From Desulfurellaceae bacterium (GTDB lineage: Bacteria; Campylobacterota_A; Desulfurellia; Desulfurellales; Hippeaceae), in contig WFYS01000040.1 in the NCBI GenBank assembly GCA_015490005.1, positions 1 through 52,343 of the forward strand: a DNA stretch of 52,343 nucleotides, given 5' to 3'. Position 1 is the first letter of the stretch. The number at the start of each line of letters is the position of its first letter. Both the position numbers and the translations under genes were made by a program. The notes beneath the pieces were generated by a model. It did not search any database, had not been told where the DNA came from, and saw only the letters and a list, made by a program, of their open reading frames with translations. Below, piece by piece: positions 27,236-36,604 of this stretch.

Positions 27236-28512
27236 GTATAGATGTAGTAACTCTACCTATTATTGGTGCATTTATAGGATATTTTACAAATTATGTGGCC
27301 ATAAAAATGCTTTTTTATCCAAAGAGACCTTATTACATAGGAAAAAACATTAGGTTACCTTTTACACCAGGTCTTATACCAAAAAAAAGAGACGAGTTAA
27401 TAGAAAATATATCCAACGTTGTTGCAGAAAAAGTTATAAACAAAAACGAACTTACAAGATATGTATATTCAAAGAAAAACAGGGAATTTTTGTACAGCTA
27501 CACTCAAAACATACTAAACGACCTATTGGATAAAAAGTTATCAGAACTCAATTTGCCTTACAGAAAAATTTCTAAAATCGTCTCAAAACAGATAGAGCAA
27601 ACCAAGAAAACGTTTATTAGAGAAAAGTTAGCAACATTAGAGATAGATTTTGACTACATAACCTATAACGCATTTCTGCTTATTGATAAAAACAAGAGAG
27701 TTAAAGAACTAATCCAAAACAAAAATTTAGGGACCCTTTATCAAAACCTCGAATCTTTATCAAATAGCGCCCTATTTAACCTATCATCGAGGCTAGATGA
27801 CCCTGAGATTATAGAGTTAATAAGAAAAAAGATAACAGAGTCACTAAATGACTATATAGACGAATCAAATATATTAACGGCAAGCTTTGTGTCCATGATA
27901 GCACCATTGATTGAAGAAAACGAGAAGGTTATGGACATAATTATAAATAAACTCAAACAACTGTTGAACGATAAAAATGTTAAAATTAGGGTTAAGAATA
28001 GCATAATTGAGGCGTTTAATAGAGATATACTAAATTTGAGGTTAGGAGAGTTATTCATAAAATTCACAAATTCAAGTTTAGATGATTTAAGAAAAACAGT
28101 CTCTTCAAAAACCAAAGAAATCTTTGATAGATTAAATATAAAACAAAAAATTATTGATGAAATCATAAATGCAATTGAAGCTGAAAAAACAGCAAGAAAA
28201 ATAGTTGCATATTTTAGATTGGCACTTCAAAAAACCACGTTCCGTGATGTTCTAAAATTCATTAAACCCGAGTTTGAAAAAAAATTATCTAGATTTTTAG
28301 TAAACAATCTATTGATAATAGTAAGGAAGGAAAGCCAGCAGATATTTGATTTTGACATAGCAAAAAACGCGAAAAATAAATTGGAAAAATTGGATATAGG
28401 TCAAATTGAAGATATTGTGCTAAATATTAGTAAGGAGCAGTTCAAATACATAAACTTATTTGGTGGCATATTAGGCTTTATGATTGGGATTATAGAGGTA
28501 ATCTTGAGGTGA
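27232..28512 (+). CDS. DUF445 family membrane protein
   Basis: This 426-residue protein shows the DUF445 (YheB/YjiN) layout: an N-terminal membrane helix with the conserved [19 protein letters not shown] (about 11-29), [18 protein letters not shown] (about 43-60), a long helical middle and a C-terminal helix (about 407-425, [15 protein letters not shown]). The function of the family is unknown, and the two terminal membrane helices suggest a helical loop held at the membrane. It has no ribosome site of its own: its ATG overlaps the dnaJ stop, so it is translated by coupling, which ties it to chaperone expression. Confidence 0.85.
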   Translation: MSIDVVTLPIIGAFIGYFTNYVAIKMLFYPKRPYYIGKNIRLPFTPGLIPKKRDELIENISNVVAEKVINKNELTRYVYSKKNREFLYSYTQNILNDLLDKKLSELNLPYRKISKIVSKQIEQTKKTFIREKLATLEIDFDYITYNAFLLIDKNKRVKELIQNKNLGTLYQNLESLSNSALFNLSSRLDDPEIIELIRKKITESLNDYIDESNILTASFVSMIAPLIEENEKVMDIIINKLKQLLNDKNVKIRVKNSIIEAFNRDILNLRLGELFIKFTNSSLDDLRKTVSSKTKEIFDRLNIKQKIIDEIINAIEAEKTARKIVAYFRLALQKTTFRDVLKFIKPEFEKKLSRFLVNNLLIIVRKESQQIFDFDIAKNAKNKLEKLDIGQIEDIVLNISKEQFKYINLFGGILGFMIGIIEVILR

Positions 28513-28516
28513 AATG

Positions 28517-29290
28517 ATGAGCGAAAAATTTGACAAACTTGTAAATATCGTTAAACGCTTGAGAGCTCCAAATGGTTGTCCGTGGGATAGGAAGCAGACA
28601 CTTTACTCCTTAAAGCAAAACGTTATTGAAGAAGTTTTTGAGTTTATAGACGCTTTAGACAGAAAAGACATTGAAAACATAAAAGAAGAACTGGGCGATA
28701 TGCTTTTACATGTAGTTTTCCATTCAATTATTGCCGAAGAGGACAGTCTTTTTTCTATAGACGATGTACTAGATGGTATATCAGAAAAGCTTATTCGCAG
28801 GCATCCCCACGTTTTTGGCAATGTAAAAGTTAATGGAGTGGATGATGTCTTAAAAAACTGGGATGAAATAAAATTAAAAGAAAAAAAAGAAAAGCCAAAA
28901 CATTATTTAAATGATATTCCTAGAGGTCTGCCACCCATGGAGAGAGCTTATAAACTTCAGAAAAAAGCTTCAAAAGTTGGTTTCGATTGGTCAAGTTCAG
29001 ATAAATGTTTTAAAAAGGTAAAAGAAGAATTCGAAGAACTATATGATGCTCATAAGAATAAAGACGAAGGTGCTATCAAACATGAAATTGGAGACATGTT
29101 TTTTGCCCTTATCAATTACTCTAGACTGTCAAACATAGATTCGTCAGAGGCTTTAAGAGAAGCATCCTTAAGGTTTGAAGAACGCTTCAACTGTGTAGAA
29201 GATAAACTCAAAGAGGAAAACAAAGCACTCACCGAATCAGATCTAAACGAAATGGAGCAACTATGGCAAATTTGCAAACAAAAAAACTAA
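28517..29290 (+). CDS. mazG: nucleoside triphosphate pyrophosphohydrolase MazG
   Basis: MazG converts NTPs, including aberrant ones, to NMPs and pyrophosphate, and in E. coli lowers ppGpp indirectly. Two MazG domains are present: the first starts with NGCPWDRKQT and has the Mg-binding EEVFEFIDA and EELGDML, the second has EEFEELYDA and EIGDMFFAL. I prefer ATG 28517 because GAGGTGA (28506-28512) is too close to the alternative ATG at 28514. It follows the DUF445 gene directly and overlaps the convergent AsmA-like gene by four bases. Confidence 0.93.
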   Translation: MSEKFDKLVNIVKRLRAPNGCPWDRKQTLYSLKQNVIEEVFEFIDALDRKDIENIKEELGDMLLHVVFHSIIAEEDSLFSIDDVLDGISEKLIRRHPHVFGNVKVNGVDDVLKNWDEIKLKEKKEKPKHYLNDIPRGLPPMERAYKLQKKASKVGFDWSSSDKCFKKVKEEFEELYDAHKNKDEGAIKHEIGDMFFALINYSRLSNIDSSEALREASLRFEERFNCVEDKLKEENKALTESDLNEMEQLWQICKQKN

Positions 29291-30759
29291 AATAAATGCA
29301 AAATACTCTTTGGAACTTTAATAATTTTTTTCAACCCTTTATTTAGTTTATTTTTTATATATCCATTTAAATCTAACTTCACCTTAGGCTTATTCAAATC
29401 CCCCTTTACATAAACCTTCAAAGGCTTTTTTGCTATCATAATGTTCAAAACAGCGTTTACTTTATTTGCCTTCAAATTTACATAGGCATTTTTAGACGTA
29501 ATTTGTGTCAAACGGCTTTTCATATAAAGGTTTGAGATTATCGTCATATTATCAATTTTGCTGTCGATAGTGGAAAGTTTGTAAATCTCACGCGTTATAT
29601 CAAAGCCGGCAAGTGTATTAATCAAAAAAGACATCCTATTGGGCAAAAAGTGACCATTAATTAACTTAACATGGGCATAACCCTTAGCTGTCTTGAGATT
29701 GTAAGTCAATGTAAAATTGGTTTCTGAGTTGAACACCTCTGGATACTCAAGCATGTAAAGCAATTTAGATAATTTTCCGTCTGAATAGTTTGCATTAATA
29801 TCATTGTCTTTGAACCTAAGCTTAAAATCTCCACCTGCGATGTTCTCAGAATAAGCATTTACAATCAAATCATCATCCTTGCTAAAATCACCGTTAAACA
29901 CAACAGCCCCTCTTAGGTGCCTTTTTGTTGCAAAGTAAAGTTTATCCAAATTAGGCAGCATAAGCTTGAACTCACCTTTAACAACATCATCATCCAAATC
30001 TATATCAGACTTTGTAATATTAAATCTCGCAACATCAGAATTTAAGCTTGAAGTGAGGTGTAATAATTTACCTTTGGCATTAATATTCAAAACCACGTTA
30101 AATGGAATTTTAGCATTTTCAAAATTAAATTCCCTTTTTAGAACATCGGGGTTAGTTAAACCGTTTTTTAAATTAATAACAATATTACCTTTTGATTTTT
30201 TTCTACCTATATTATCAAGTTCCCCATTGGCTGAAATTTTACCGGAAGCATAAACAGGTTTTCCCAAAGCAGTCAAAATCTGGCTCAACTCTATATTAGA
30301 TGCATTCAACTTTAATAACGAAGGCTTCTCATCAACCAATTTTACCGTGTAGTTTAAAGAGCCACCAAATGCATCAGCCACTCCATCTACAATAAAATCC
30401 CCAAAGCTTCCATACACCTTACCCTGCGTTTCAAATCTACCTTTTATAATGCTTTTTTTCATAAAACCACTTAAATCTTTTATAAAAACAGCATAATTTA
30501 AGTCCATACTCCTAGAAAATATGCTTAACCTACCATGCACATTCAAAAATTTCTTACCATTAAGATTACAAACCAACTTCAGCGTTGATGGACGCAAACT
30601 AAAAACTTCTACTGTTATGTTTTTTTCTAAAGCTTTGGACAGTTTCTTTTGAACCGTAGTTTTTAACATGTTGTTACCAATCTGCGTAAACAACAAACCG
30701 TAAACACTGACAATAATTAAAATCAAAAAACCCACTATAGCCAAAACAACCTTTTTCAT
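29287..30759 (-). CDS. AsmA-like envelope protein
   Basis: This 490-residue protein has an N-terminal signal anchor (about 4-24) followed by an all-beta periplasmic region. The opening (TQIGNNMLKTTVQKKLSKAL...ITVEVFSLRP) and repeated short beta strands ending in LTYNLKTAKGYAHVKLINGHFLPNR and LKVYVKGDLNKPKVKLDL match the AsmA/TamB/YhdP style of bridge-like envelope proteins, which handle lipid or outer-membrane protein traffic. It is shorter than TamB or YhdP. AGGAGGT precedes the ATG. Substrate and family branch are uncertain. Confidence 0.65.
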   Translation of the reverse strand: MKKVVLAIVGFLILIIVSVYGLLFTQIGNNMLKTTVQKKLSKALEKNITVEVFSLRPSTLKLVCNLNGKKFLNVHGRLSIFSRSMDLNYAVFIKDLSGFMKKSIIKGRFETQGKVYGSFGDFIVDGVADAFGGSLNYTVKLVDEKPSLLKLNASNIELSQILTALGKPVYASGKISANGELDNIGRKKSKGNIVINLKNGLTNPDVLKREFNFENAKIPFNVVLNINAKGKLLHLTSSLNSDVARFNITKSDIDLDDDVVKGEFKLMLPNLDKLYFATKRHLRGAVVFNGDFSKDDDLIVNAYSENIAGGDFKLRFKDNDINANYSDGKLSKLLYMLEYPEVFNSETNFTLTYNLKTAKGYAHVKLINGHFLPNRMSFLINTLAGFDITREIYKLSTIDSKIDNMTIISNLYMKSRLTQITSKNAYVNLKANKVNAVLNIMIAKKPLKVYVKGDLNKPKVKLDLNGYIKNKLNKGLKKIIKVPKSILHLF

Positions 30760-30769
30760 GGATTACCTC

Positions 30770-31687
30770 CTAAACAAAATCTGAAAACAGTTTAGTTTTT
30801 TCAAGTGTTTTAACAAGTCTATACAATGTCTCGTTTACAGGCACATCAACACCAAACTTTTTACCCAGCTGAACAATATAACCGTTCAAATAGTCAATTT
30901 CAGTTCTTTTGCCTTTTCTTAAATCGACACCAACACTGGCATTCCACACTTTAGGTTTAAAATTCAATGAAAACTCAAACACTTCATCTGCTAATTTACG
31001 ACAATCAAACCCCAAGTCAAAATTTTTTCCAATTTCCACAATCTCATTCAAGGATTTTTCAACAATCCACTGAGTATGCTCATAGGACAAATCAAGTGTG
31101 GCAGTCAAAGCGTTAATCGTGGCAGAAGAACAATAAAACATAAATTTGTGCCACTTATCCCTCATGATATTTTCAGATTTTTCAACCTTAACACTACTGT
31201 CTAAAAGAGCATTTATTAAAACTTCCAAAAAATTCTCATTACCCAAACTACCAAGCTTCATCCCATAATCAAAAAACTGTTCAAGCCTATTTCTGCCTAT
31301 AAACTTAGAACCTATTAGCACAGAAGCAGGAAATATCTGATTTCTATCAAACATTTCCAAAGCCTTGTATTCCGTATAGACACCATTTTGAATAGTCATT
31401 ATATTCGTATTTGGCCAACGTGTTTTAACTATTTGTAAATTCTCATCAGTATTAAAGCTTTTGCAGGCAAGTACAACCAAATCCGGCTCAAATTCAACTT
31501 TATCTGCACCGTCAACAATATTAATCATTTTTCTCTTATTTTCCCCTGAGAACTTTACCTCAAGCCCGTTCCTAGAAACAAGCTCAGCTATACGCTCCCT
31601 TGAAACACATACAACTTCATTTTTATCGTGTAGAAACCAGCCGATTAACAAACCCAATGCACCGGCTGCCTGTACAACAATTCTCAT
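30770..31687 (-). CDS. ketopantoate reductase-like (PanE/ApbA family) oxidoreductase
   Basis: PanE reduces 2-dehydropantoate to pantoate with NADPH for CoA synthesis. The 305-residue protein has the family layout: N-terminal dinucleotide fold, IQNG (the Asn of PanE), catalytic Lys in DKWHKFMFYCSSATINALTA and the Glu in KRTEIDYLNGYIV. Oddly, the Gly-rich loop that reads G-x-G-A-x-G in PanE is A-A-G-A-L-G here (residues 8-13), so its first glycine is lost. AAGGAGGG precedes ATG 31687. Several PanE-family members act on other 2-keto acids, so the symbol is withheld. Confidence 0.78.
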   Translation of the reverse strand: MRIVVQAAGALGLLIGWFLHDKNEVVCVSRERIAELVSRNGLEVKFSGENKRKMINIVDGADKVEFEPDLVVLACKSFNTDENLQIVKTRWPNTNIMTIQNGVYTEYKALEMFDRNQIFPASVLIGSKFIGRNRLEQFFDYGMKLGSLGNENFLEVLINALLDSSVKVEKSENIMRDKWHKFMFYCSSATINALTATLDLSYEHTQWIVEKSLNEIVEIGKNFDLGFDCRKLADEVFEFSLNFKPKVWNASVGVDLRKGKRTEIDYLNGYIVQLGKKFGVDVPVNETLYRLVKTLEKTKLFSDFV

Positions 31688-31709
31688 ATCTCAACCCTCC
31701 TTTTTAACT

Positions 31710-31738
31710 ATTTTAACAATTTTTGGTGGAAAATTAAA
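31710..31738 (-). promoter_or_regulatory. putative promoter of the PanE-like/AsmA-like genes
   Basis: On the minus strand TTTAAT (31733-31738) and TAAAAT (31710-31715) are 17 bases apart, about 22 bases before the ATG at 31687, with AAGGAGGG in between. The AT-rich background makes chance matches possible. Confidence 0.45.
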
Positions 31739-31780
31739 TAAGAATTTGTATAATTAACTTAAAAAATATGGAGGTAAAAC

Positions 31781-32554
31781 ATGTATGAAAACATTGTCGT
31801 GGAAGTAAAGGATTTTATTGGAACTATAACCCTAAACAGACCTGATAACTTAAATGTCTTTACAACACCTTTGGCCAATGAGTTAAATGAAGCCCTATTA
31901 GAGCTTGATAAAAATAAAGATGCAAGGGTAATAGTCATAAAAGCGAACGGGAAGGGCTTTTCAGCCGGAATAGATATGAACGAGTTAAAAAACAAAACTG
32001 CCACTGAAATATATGACACAATAACCCTTATGGAAAGAATGAATCTAACCCTTACAAGTATAAGCACACCTACAATCGCATCTGTTCACGGATTCGCTGT
32101 TGCAAATGGGTTTGGCTTAGTATCTCTTTGTGATTTAGCCATCGCAGCAGAAGGGACAAAATTCGGGGCAACGGCAATAAATGTTGGACTATCATGCATA
32201 GGCCCTGCCGTATCTATTTCAAAGTTAGTGGGAAGAAAAAGAACCTTAGAGCTACTTTTAACAGGCAGAATAATTTTAGCAGAGGAAGCTTTGGAATGGG
32301 GATTAATAAACAAAGTAGTTCCAAAGGACAAATTAGAAGAAGAAACCAACAAATTAGCTAAAGATTTAGCAAGCAAAAGCCCCCTAGCGCTTCAAATAAC
32401 TAAAAGAGCATTTTACAACATGTCAGATATACCCTTAGAAAAAGCTTTAGAAATTGCAAATCAGGCATTTACCCAAATTTGCACGCTTGAAGATGCAGAA
32501 GAGGGCATACAGGCATTTTTAGAGAAACGAGAACCAAATTGGAAGCTAAAATAA
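31781..32554 (+). CDS. crotonase-fold (enoyl-CoA hydratase/isomerase family) protein lacking both hydratase glutamates
   Basis: The 257-residue protein has the crotonase fold and its CoA/oxyanion elements: KGFSAGIDMNEL (about 58-69) and SVHGFAVANGFGLVSLCDLA (about 101-120). The two acid/base glutamates of enoyl-CoA hydratase (rat Glu144 and Glu164) correspond here to G112 and A132, so ordinary hydration is unlikely. The stretch AINVGLSCIGPAVSISKLVG resembles ECHDC3-type members. Ribosome site GGAGGT is strong, and TATAAT at 31749-31754 probably serves as -10, but I see no convincing -35. No other beta-oxidation gene is adjacent. Thioesterase, isomerase or decarboxylase chemistry is possible. 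Confidence 0.85.
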   Translation: MYENIVVEVKDFIGTITLNRPDNLNVFTTPLANELNEALLELDKNKDARVIVIKANGKGFSAGIDMNELKNKTATEIYDTITLMERMNLTLTSISTPTIASVHGFAVANGFGLVSLCDLAIAAEGTKFGATAINVGLSCIGPAVSISKLVGRKRTLELLLTGRIILAEEALEWGLINKVVPKDKLEEETNKLAKDLASKSPLALQITKRAFYNMSDIPLEKALEIANQAFTQICTLEDAEEGIQAFLEKREPNWKLK

Positions 32555-32556
32555 AT

Positions 32557-32584
32557 TTGAAAATGCTAAAAAGTCGGTTATAAT
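32557..32584 (+). promoter_or_regulatory. promoter of tRNA-Pro
   Basis: TTGAAA (32557-32562) and a perfect TATAAT (32579-32584) are 16 bases apart. The tRNA begins 16 bases after the -10 box, leaving a short 5' leader for RNase P. Confidence 0.7.
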
Positions 32585-32599
32585 GGTGTGCGTTGTTTT

Positions 32600-32676
32600 C
32601 GGGGCGTAGCGCAGTTTGGTAGCGCACCAGTTTCGGGTACTGGGGGTCGGCGGTTCGAGTCCGCCCGCCCCGACCA
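32600..32676 (+). tRNA. tRNA-Pro (CGG anticodon)
   Basis: A full cloverleaf is visible: acceptor CGGGGCG/CGCCCCG, D-arm GCGC/GCGC, anticodon stem CCAGT/ACTGG around loop TTCGGGT (anticodon CGG), and T-arm GGCGG-TTCGAGT-CCGCC. The CCA end is encoded (32674-32676). It stands alone, convergent with the M24 peptidase gene that ends eight bases away. Confidence 0.96.
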
Positions 32677-32684
32677 TCTTACAT

Positions 32685-33740
32685 TTACATTGCCTCCATA
32701 AATGGCGTAAAGGCAATAATTTCTGTATCTGTCTCATGCACTAAAACCATATGTTCTAACCTAATACCCAACTCTCCAGGTACATAAATGCCAGGTTCAA
32801 TAGTAAAAACCATATTTGGTTGTAAAACTATATCATTCCCAGGAACAAGATAAGGAAATTCGTGAACCTCTAATCCAACTCCATGCCCCAATCCATGAAT
32901 AAAATATTTATCTAATCCAAATTTAGACAACTCTTTCTTCGCTCTCTCATAAACCTCACCCGCCTTTGTCCTTCCAGGCGCTATCATCTCTGTAGAATAT
33001 AATTGGGCATAAAAAACGGCATTGAACAGTTTCTTTTTTTCATCGGTTTTTTCACCCATTAAAAACGTATAGGTCATATCAGAATTATATCCATTAATAT
33101 TTGCCCCAAAATCTATAACAACAAATTCACCATCTTCTATTTTTTTATCTGTAGGCATATGATGGGGATAAACTGCGTTTGCTCCGCTTGCTACAATTGT
33201 ATCGAATGCCTCTTTTTCAGCTCCATGTTTCCTCATTTGATAAACAAGTTCATCCGCAATTTCTTTTTCAGTTATACCAGGTTTTAAATATGGATAAATT
33301 TTTATAAAAGCGTTTCTTGCAGTAAAAGCTGCACGTTTAATCTGATTAATTTCATCGCACTCTTTAATCATGCGCAAAATAAGAGTTTGATTAGAAAAAT
33401 CCACTATCTCAAAACCATCAAAAGCTTTTATTTGCTTATAGCTTAAGCGGAAAAAATCTAACCCCACCTTTTTAATGCCTTTTTTCCCTAAAAAGTTCGC
33501 AACATCTTCCAAATCCCTAGACAAAATTACGTTATTTTTAACCGCATCCAAAGCCGATTGATAATAGAGGCTGCTAACAAATAGATTAGCCTCCTCCTTA
33601 TCAACAACCAAAACACCCTCAACATCTGCTCCAGAAAAATACTTTATGTCAGCATTATTCTGTATTCCAAAGATTATAGTAGCATCACAATTAAACTCAT
33701 TAAGTTTCTCTCTCAATTTTTCTATTCTTTGGCTCATCAT
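32685..33740 (-). CDS. M24-family Xaa-Pro aminopeptidase/dipeptidase
   Basis: Pita-bread metallopeptidases of this family cleave X-Pro bonds. An N-terminal creatinase-like domain (about 1-120) is followed by the catalytic domain with the five metal ligands: Asp in [19 protein letters not shown] (two Asp), His in [13 protein letters not shown], Glu in TIEPGIY and Glu in RLEHM. From ATG 33740 it has 351 residues. AAGGAGA lies eight bases upstream, which excludes the longer in-frame start at 33764. Its start overlaps the stop of the upstream diguanylate cyclase gene. Cytosolic peptide turnover is the likely role. Confidence 0.9.
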   Translation of the reverse strand: MMSQRIEKLREKLNEFNCDATIIFGIQNNADIKYFSGADVEGVLVVDKEEANLFVSSLYYQSALDAVKNNVILSRDLEDVANFLGKKGIKKVGLDFFRLSYKQIKAFDGFEIVDFSNQTLILRMIKECDEINQIKRAAFTARNAFIKIYPYLKPGITEKEIADELVYQMRKHGAEKEAFDTIVASGANAVYPHHMPTDKKIEDGEFVVIDFGANINGYNSDMTYTFLMGEKTDEKKKLFNAVFYAQLYSTEMIAPGRTKAGEVYERAKKELSKFGLDKYFIHGLGHGVGLEVHEFPYLVPGNDIVLQPNMVFTIEPGIYVPGELGIRLEHMVLVHETDTEIIAFTPFMEAM

Positions 33741-35185
33741 AACTGTGTCTCCTTTACAGTGCAATTTCTCCTCTCTTTAGCTTTATAAAGCGCTTTATCC
33801 GCCTTTTTGATTAAAGTTTCAATAGTGTCGCCCTCTTTAAATCCAGCTGCACCAAAACTTGACGTAATAGAAAAAATATCATCCTTGTATTTAAACTTTA
33901 GCTTGCCAATTGCTAACCTCAGTTTCTCCGCAACATCATAAGCCTTATCTAAATCTGTGTTCGGCAAAATAATTATAAACTCTTCACCACCGTAACGTGA
34001 AGCTATATCAGCAGACCTGATAATCGACTTAACCGTCTTGCAGAAACCCTTTAAAACCATATCTCCGGCCAAATGGCCATAAGTGTTGTTTACATTACTA
34101 AAATGGTCAAGGTCGGCCATAATTATTGAAAGAGGCTGTTTGTAACGCTCTGCCCTTGCTATTTCAATTCTAAGGAAATGTATCAATCCCCTTCTGTTAT
34201 AAATACCCGTTAATGGGTCAATAACCAGATTTTCTTGAGCCTTTTTAAGCTTTTCGCGTAAATCCTCTATCATTTGCTGTGACTCTCTAAGCTTTGTAGA
34301 GTATTGCTCAATCTCACTCTTCATACTAACCGTTGTGTCTTTTATCTTTATTGCTATGCCAATCAATCTTTTACTTAATTCGTCAACGTCAACATCCTTA
34401 CTACTTATAGCACTGTTAATCTCGTTAATATGGCCTTCAAAAGTGTCAACATAGTTACTTGAGGAAGATGTAAAGGTAGTAATTGTGTATATAAGAGCCT
34501 TTAAAGCTTTATTGAGTTTGTTTTGAAGTGAATCTATATACTCTTCTTCTAATTTCTCTTTTTCTTTAACCAACTCCTTAATTTCATCCCTAATATCCCT
34601 CTCATCAATTCTGTAAGGGCTTGCAATAAGTTTACTCTGCAACTTCTTAACCTTATCCAAATATAATTTAGCTCTATTATCATCACTTTCTACATCCAAA
34701 AGAGAAAATAGAATCTGGAGTATATCTCTATAAACGACATCTTTAGAGTCCTTAGTTGTCGTACCTAATCTAAACAGAATTTCTTTAGTTTGTTTTAAGG
34801 AATCTACATCTATTTTTCTTTTAAGAATCTCCTTAACCTTCTCTAAGCTGTCGCGCCACTTTTTATCCGATTCAGCAGTTTTTGCTATCGCAACCAATAG
34901 GCTAATATTATTTAAGATAAGGTTGTTAAAGACGGCTTTCTTATTTTGAACAAACTCATCGTGTTCTATCACAAAATCTGCAATTGCATTGCGGAAAGCC
35001 ACTAACTTAGATGTATCTTCTTCATACTTTATCTTTTTCACCTTCTCCTTGAATGCGTCTATCTTGGCATCTATCTCCTTATCCCCAACTTTTAGAGAAA
35101 TCAAAAGATACACTATAGCCGCTGATAAATTTTCTATATATGTGGAGCACGAAACTCTTGTCTTAGAACTTCTTCTAATAACCAT
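33737..35185 (-). CDS. diguanylate cyclase (GGDEF) with helical N-terminal domain
   Basis: GGDEF enzymes condense two GTP into cyclic di-GMP. The C-terminal domain (about residues 315-480) has DPLTGIYNRRGL, DLDHFSNVNNTYGH and the active-site GGEEF (about 398-402). An inhibitory I-site R-S-A-D lies exactly five residues before GGEEF, so product inhibition is expected. The first 300 residues are soluble, helical and coiled-coil rich with no recognisable sensor. ATG 35185 is preferred over in-frame GTG 35191 by AGGGG spacing. It is the only fully canonical cyclase in the window and is translationally coupled to the peptidase. Confidence 0.92.
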   Translation of the reverse strand: MVIRRSSKTRVSCSTYIENLSAAIVYLLISLKVGDKEIDAKIDAFKEKVKKIKYEEDTSKLVAFRNAIADFVIEHDEFVQNKKAVFNNLILNNISLLVAIAKTAESDKKWRDSLEKVKEILKRKIDVDSLKQTKEILFRLGTTTKDSKDVVYRDILQILFSLLDVESDDNRAKLYLDKVKKLQSKLIASPYRIDERDIRDEIKELVKEKEKLEEEYIDSLQNKLNKALKALIYTITTFTSSSSNYVDTFEGHINEINSAISSKDVDVDELSKRLIGIAIKIKDTTVSMKSEIEQYSTKLRESQQMIEDLREKLKKAQENLVIDPLTGIYNRRGLIHFLRIEIARAERYKQPLSIIMADLDHFSNVNNTYGHLAGDMVLKGFCKTVKSIIRSADIASRYGGEEFIIILPNTDLDKAYDVAEKLRLAIGKLKFKYKDDIFSITSSFGAAGFKEGDTIETLIKKADKALYKAKERRNCTVKETQL

Positions 35186-35293
35186 TAACACCCCTAGCTA
35201 AAAAAAACAAACAAGTTGACAAAGTTAACCTTAAAAACTAATCTATAATACAACTTATGTTGCTTTCTGTCCAATTTTTGGGTGCTTTTTTTA

Positions 35294-36595
35294 ATGATTA
35301 AAACTAAGCAGTTTATAGACATAACAAAAACAAACCTCCTTATATTATCTATTAGACTCCTATCTGTAGCAGGAGCTATTCTTTGGGTAACCAACCCCAA
35401 TCTTTACATAGCAACAATAAATAAAGAATATCTAATATTCATATATAATGCAATAATATTTGTTTACGTGTTGTTTTTTGTTTTACGGTTTACAATCCCT
35501 CAAAAAACAAATAAATGTGAACACTTTTGTCTTATGACCTTTATTTTTGACCAAATAGCGATATCCTTTTTCACATACAATACAGGAGGTTTTTCAAGCC
35601 CATTTTATTCTGGATACTTTGTTGTAATCACATTCTCTGCTTTTGTGCTAGGTTTAAAAAATGCTACTATTACGGCATTTTTTGGGGCTTTGTTTTACAT
35701 TTTATTTAACTATTCATACGGGATTGGATTATACAACCTAGCCGATATTGCATACAGAATTATACCGTTTTTCATAATTGCCTATCCTACTGGTATTTTA
35801 AGCGACAGATTAGAAAAACACTTAGTCGAGATAGAAAAATTAAATGCCAAATTAAAAAGCAAGAATACAAAACTCAGAGCAACACTGATGGAAATGGAAA
35901 AAATGCATAACCAACTTGTAAAAAGGGAAAAAGAAAAAACCATGCTAGACTTAACAGAAAGTATGGCACACAGATTAAGAAACCCATTAATGAGTTTAGG
36001 CGGCATAGCAAGAATACTAGACAAAAAAATAAAAAAAGGTGCAAATTTGGATGAGATGCAAAAATACATAGAATACATTAAAAACGAAAGTAAAAACATG
36101 AGCGAACTCATAAATAATCTATTAGAAATGAGCTCAAGGAATATAGAGATGAGCTTCATCTCCTTAGAAAACTTAATAAAAAGCTTGGTTAGTGAATTAG
36201 AGGAAAGCATAAAACAAAACAACATATCACTGGAACTCAATATAGAAAAAAACCTACCTCCTTTAAGAACAGATAAAAATAAACTAAGGATAAGTTTAAG
36301 AAATATAATTGACAACTGTATAAAAGTCATGAAGCACGGAGGTAAGCTAACTATTAATGTCAGCAAATCAACTGCAATTGACAGCACTATTGAAATAACA
36401 ATAAAAGACACTGGGCCTGGCATACCAAAAGATATTCTTAAAAACATATTCAAACCGTTTGAGTCTGGTGGCTCTGTAAAAAAAGGTATAGGTTTGCCTT
36501 TAGCTAAACATTCTATTGAAATTTTGGGCGGAGAACTCTATATAGAAAGTGAAATTGGCATTGGCACAACGTTTAAAATAATTCTACCTATGTGA
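35294..36595 (+). CDS. membrane-bound sensor histidine kinase (orphan)
   Basis: From ATG 35294 the protein has about 433 residues. The N-terminal 170 contain five to six membrane segments with short loops (a conserved-looking NTGGFSSPFYSGYF loop), then a coiled coil, a HisKA domain with phospho-acceptor H226 (MAHRLRNPLM) and an ATPase domain with N-box (NIIDNCIKV), G1 (KDTGPGIP), F-box and G2 (KGIGLPLAK). All catalytic boxes are present. There is no response regulator next to it, so its partner lies elsewhere. The NPL context of the H-box resembles NtrB/AtoS-type kinases, which often serve sigma-54 activators, but this is inference. Confidence 0.88.
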   Translation: MIKTKQFIDITKTNLLILSIRLLSVAGAILWVTNPNLYIATINKEYLIFIYNAIIFVYVLFFVLRFTIPQKTNKCEHFCLMTFIFDQIAISFFTYNTGGFSSPFYSGYFVVITFSAFVLGLKNATITAFFGALFYILFNYSYGIGLYNLADIAYRIIPFFIIAYPTGILSDRLEKHLVEIEKLNAKLKSKNTKLRATLMEMEKMHNQLVKREKEKTMLDLTESMAHRLRNPLMSLGGIARILDKKIKKGANLDEMQKYIEYIKNESKNMSELINNLLEMSSRNIEMSFISLENLIKSLVSELEESIKQNNISLELNIEKNLPPLRTDKNKLRISLRNIIDNCIKVMKHGGKLTINVSKSTAIDSTIEITIKDTGPGIPKDILKNIFKPFESGGSVKKGIGLPLAKHSIEILGGELYIESEIGIGTTFKIILPM

Positions 36596-36604
36596 GGTTT
36601 AAAA

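Noticed and set aside
32546-32737. 63-codon minus-strand frame over tRNA-Pro
   Set aside because: Antisense to the tRNA ([11 protein letters not shown] artefact peptide), not a gene.
33741-33764. eight-residue longer N-terminus for the M24 peptidase
   Set aside because: AAGGAGA eight bases before ATG 33740 lies within the extension, marking 33740 as the start.
35216-35249. TTGACA plus TATAAT as promoter of the sensor kinase
   Set aside because: Both hexamers are consensus but the spacer is 22 bases, too long for sigma-70; kept only as a palindrome observation.
35782-36453. 223-codon open frame on the minus strand
   Set aside because: It lies entirely antisense to the sensor kinase catalytic region, has low-complexity Ser/Leu/Phe composition and no motif; a shadow of an AT-rich coding strand.
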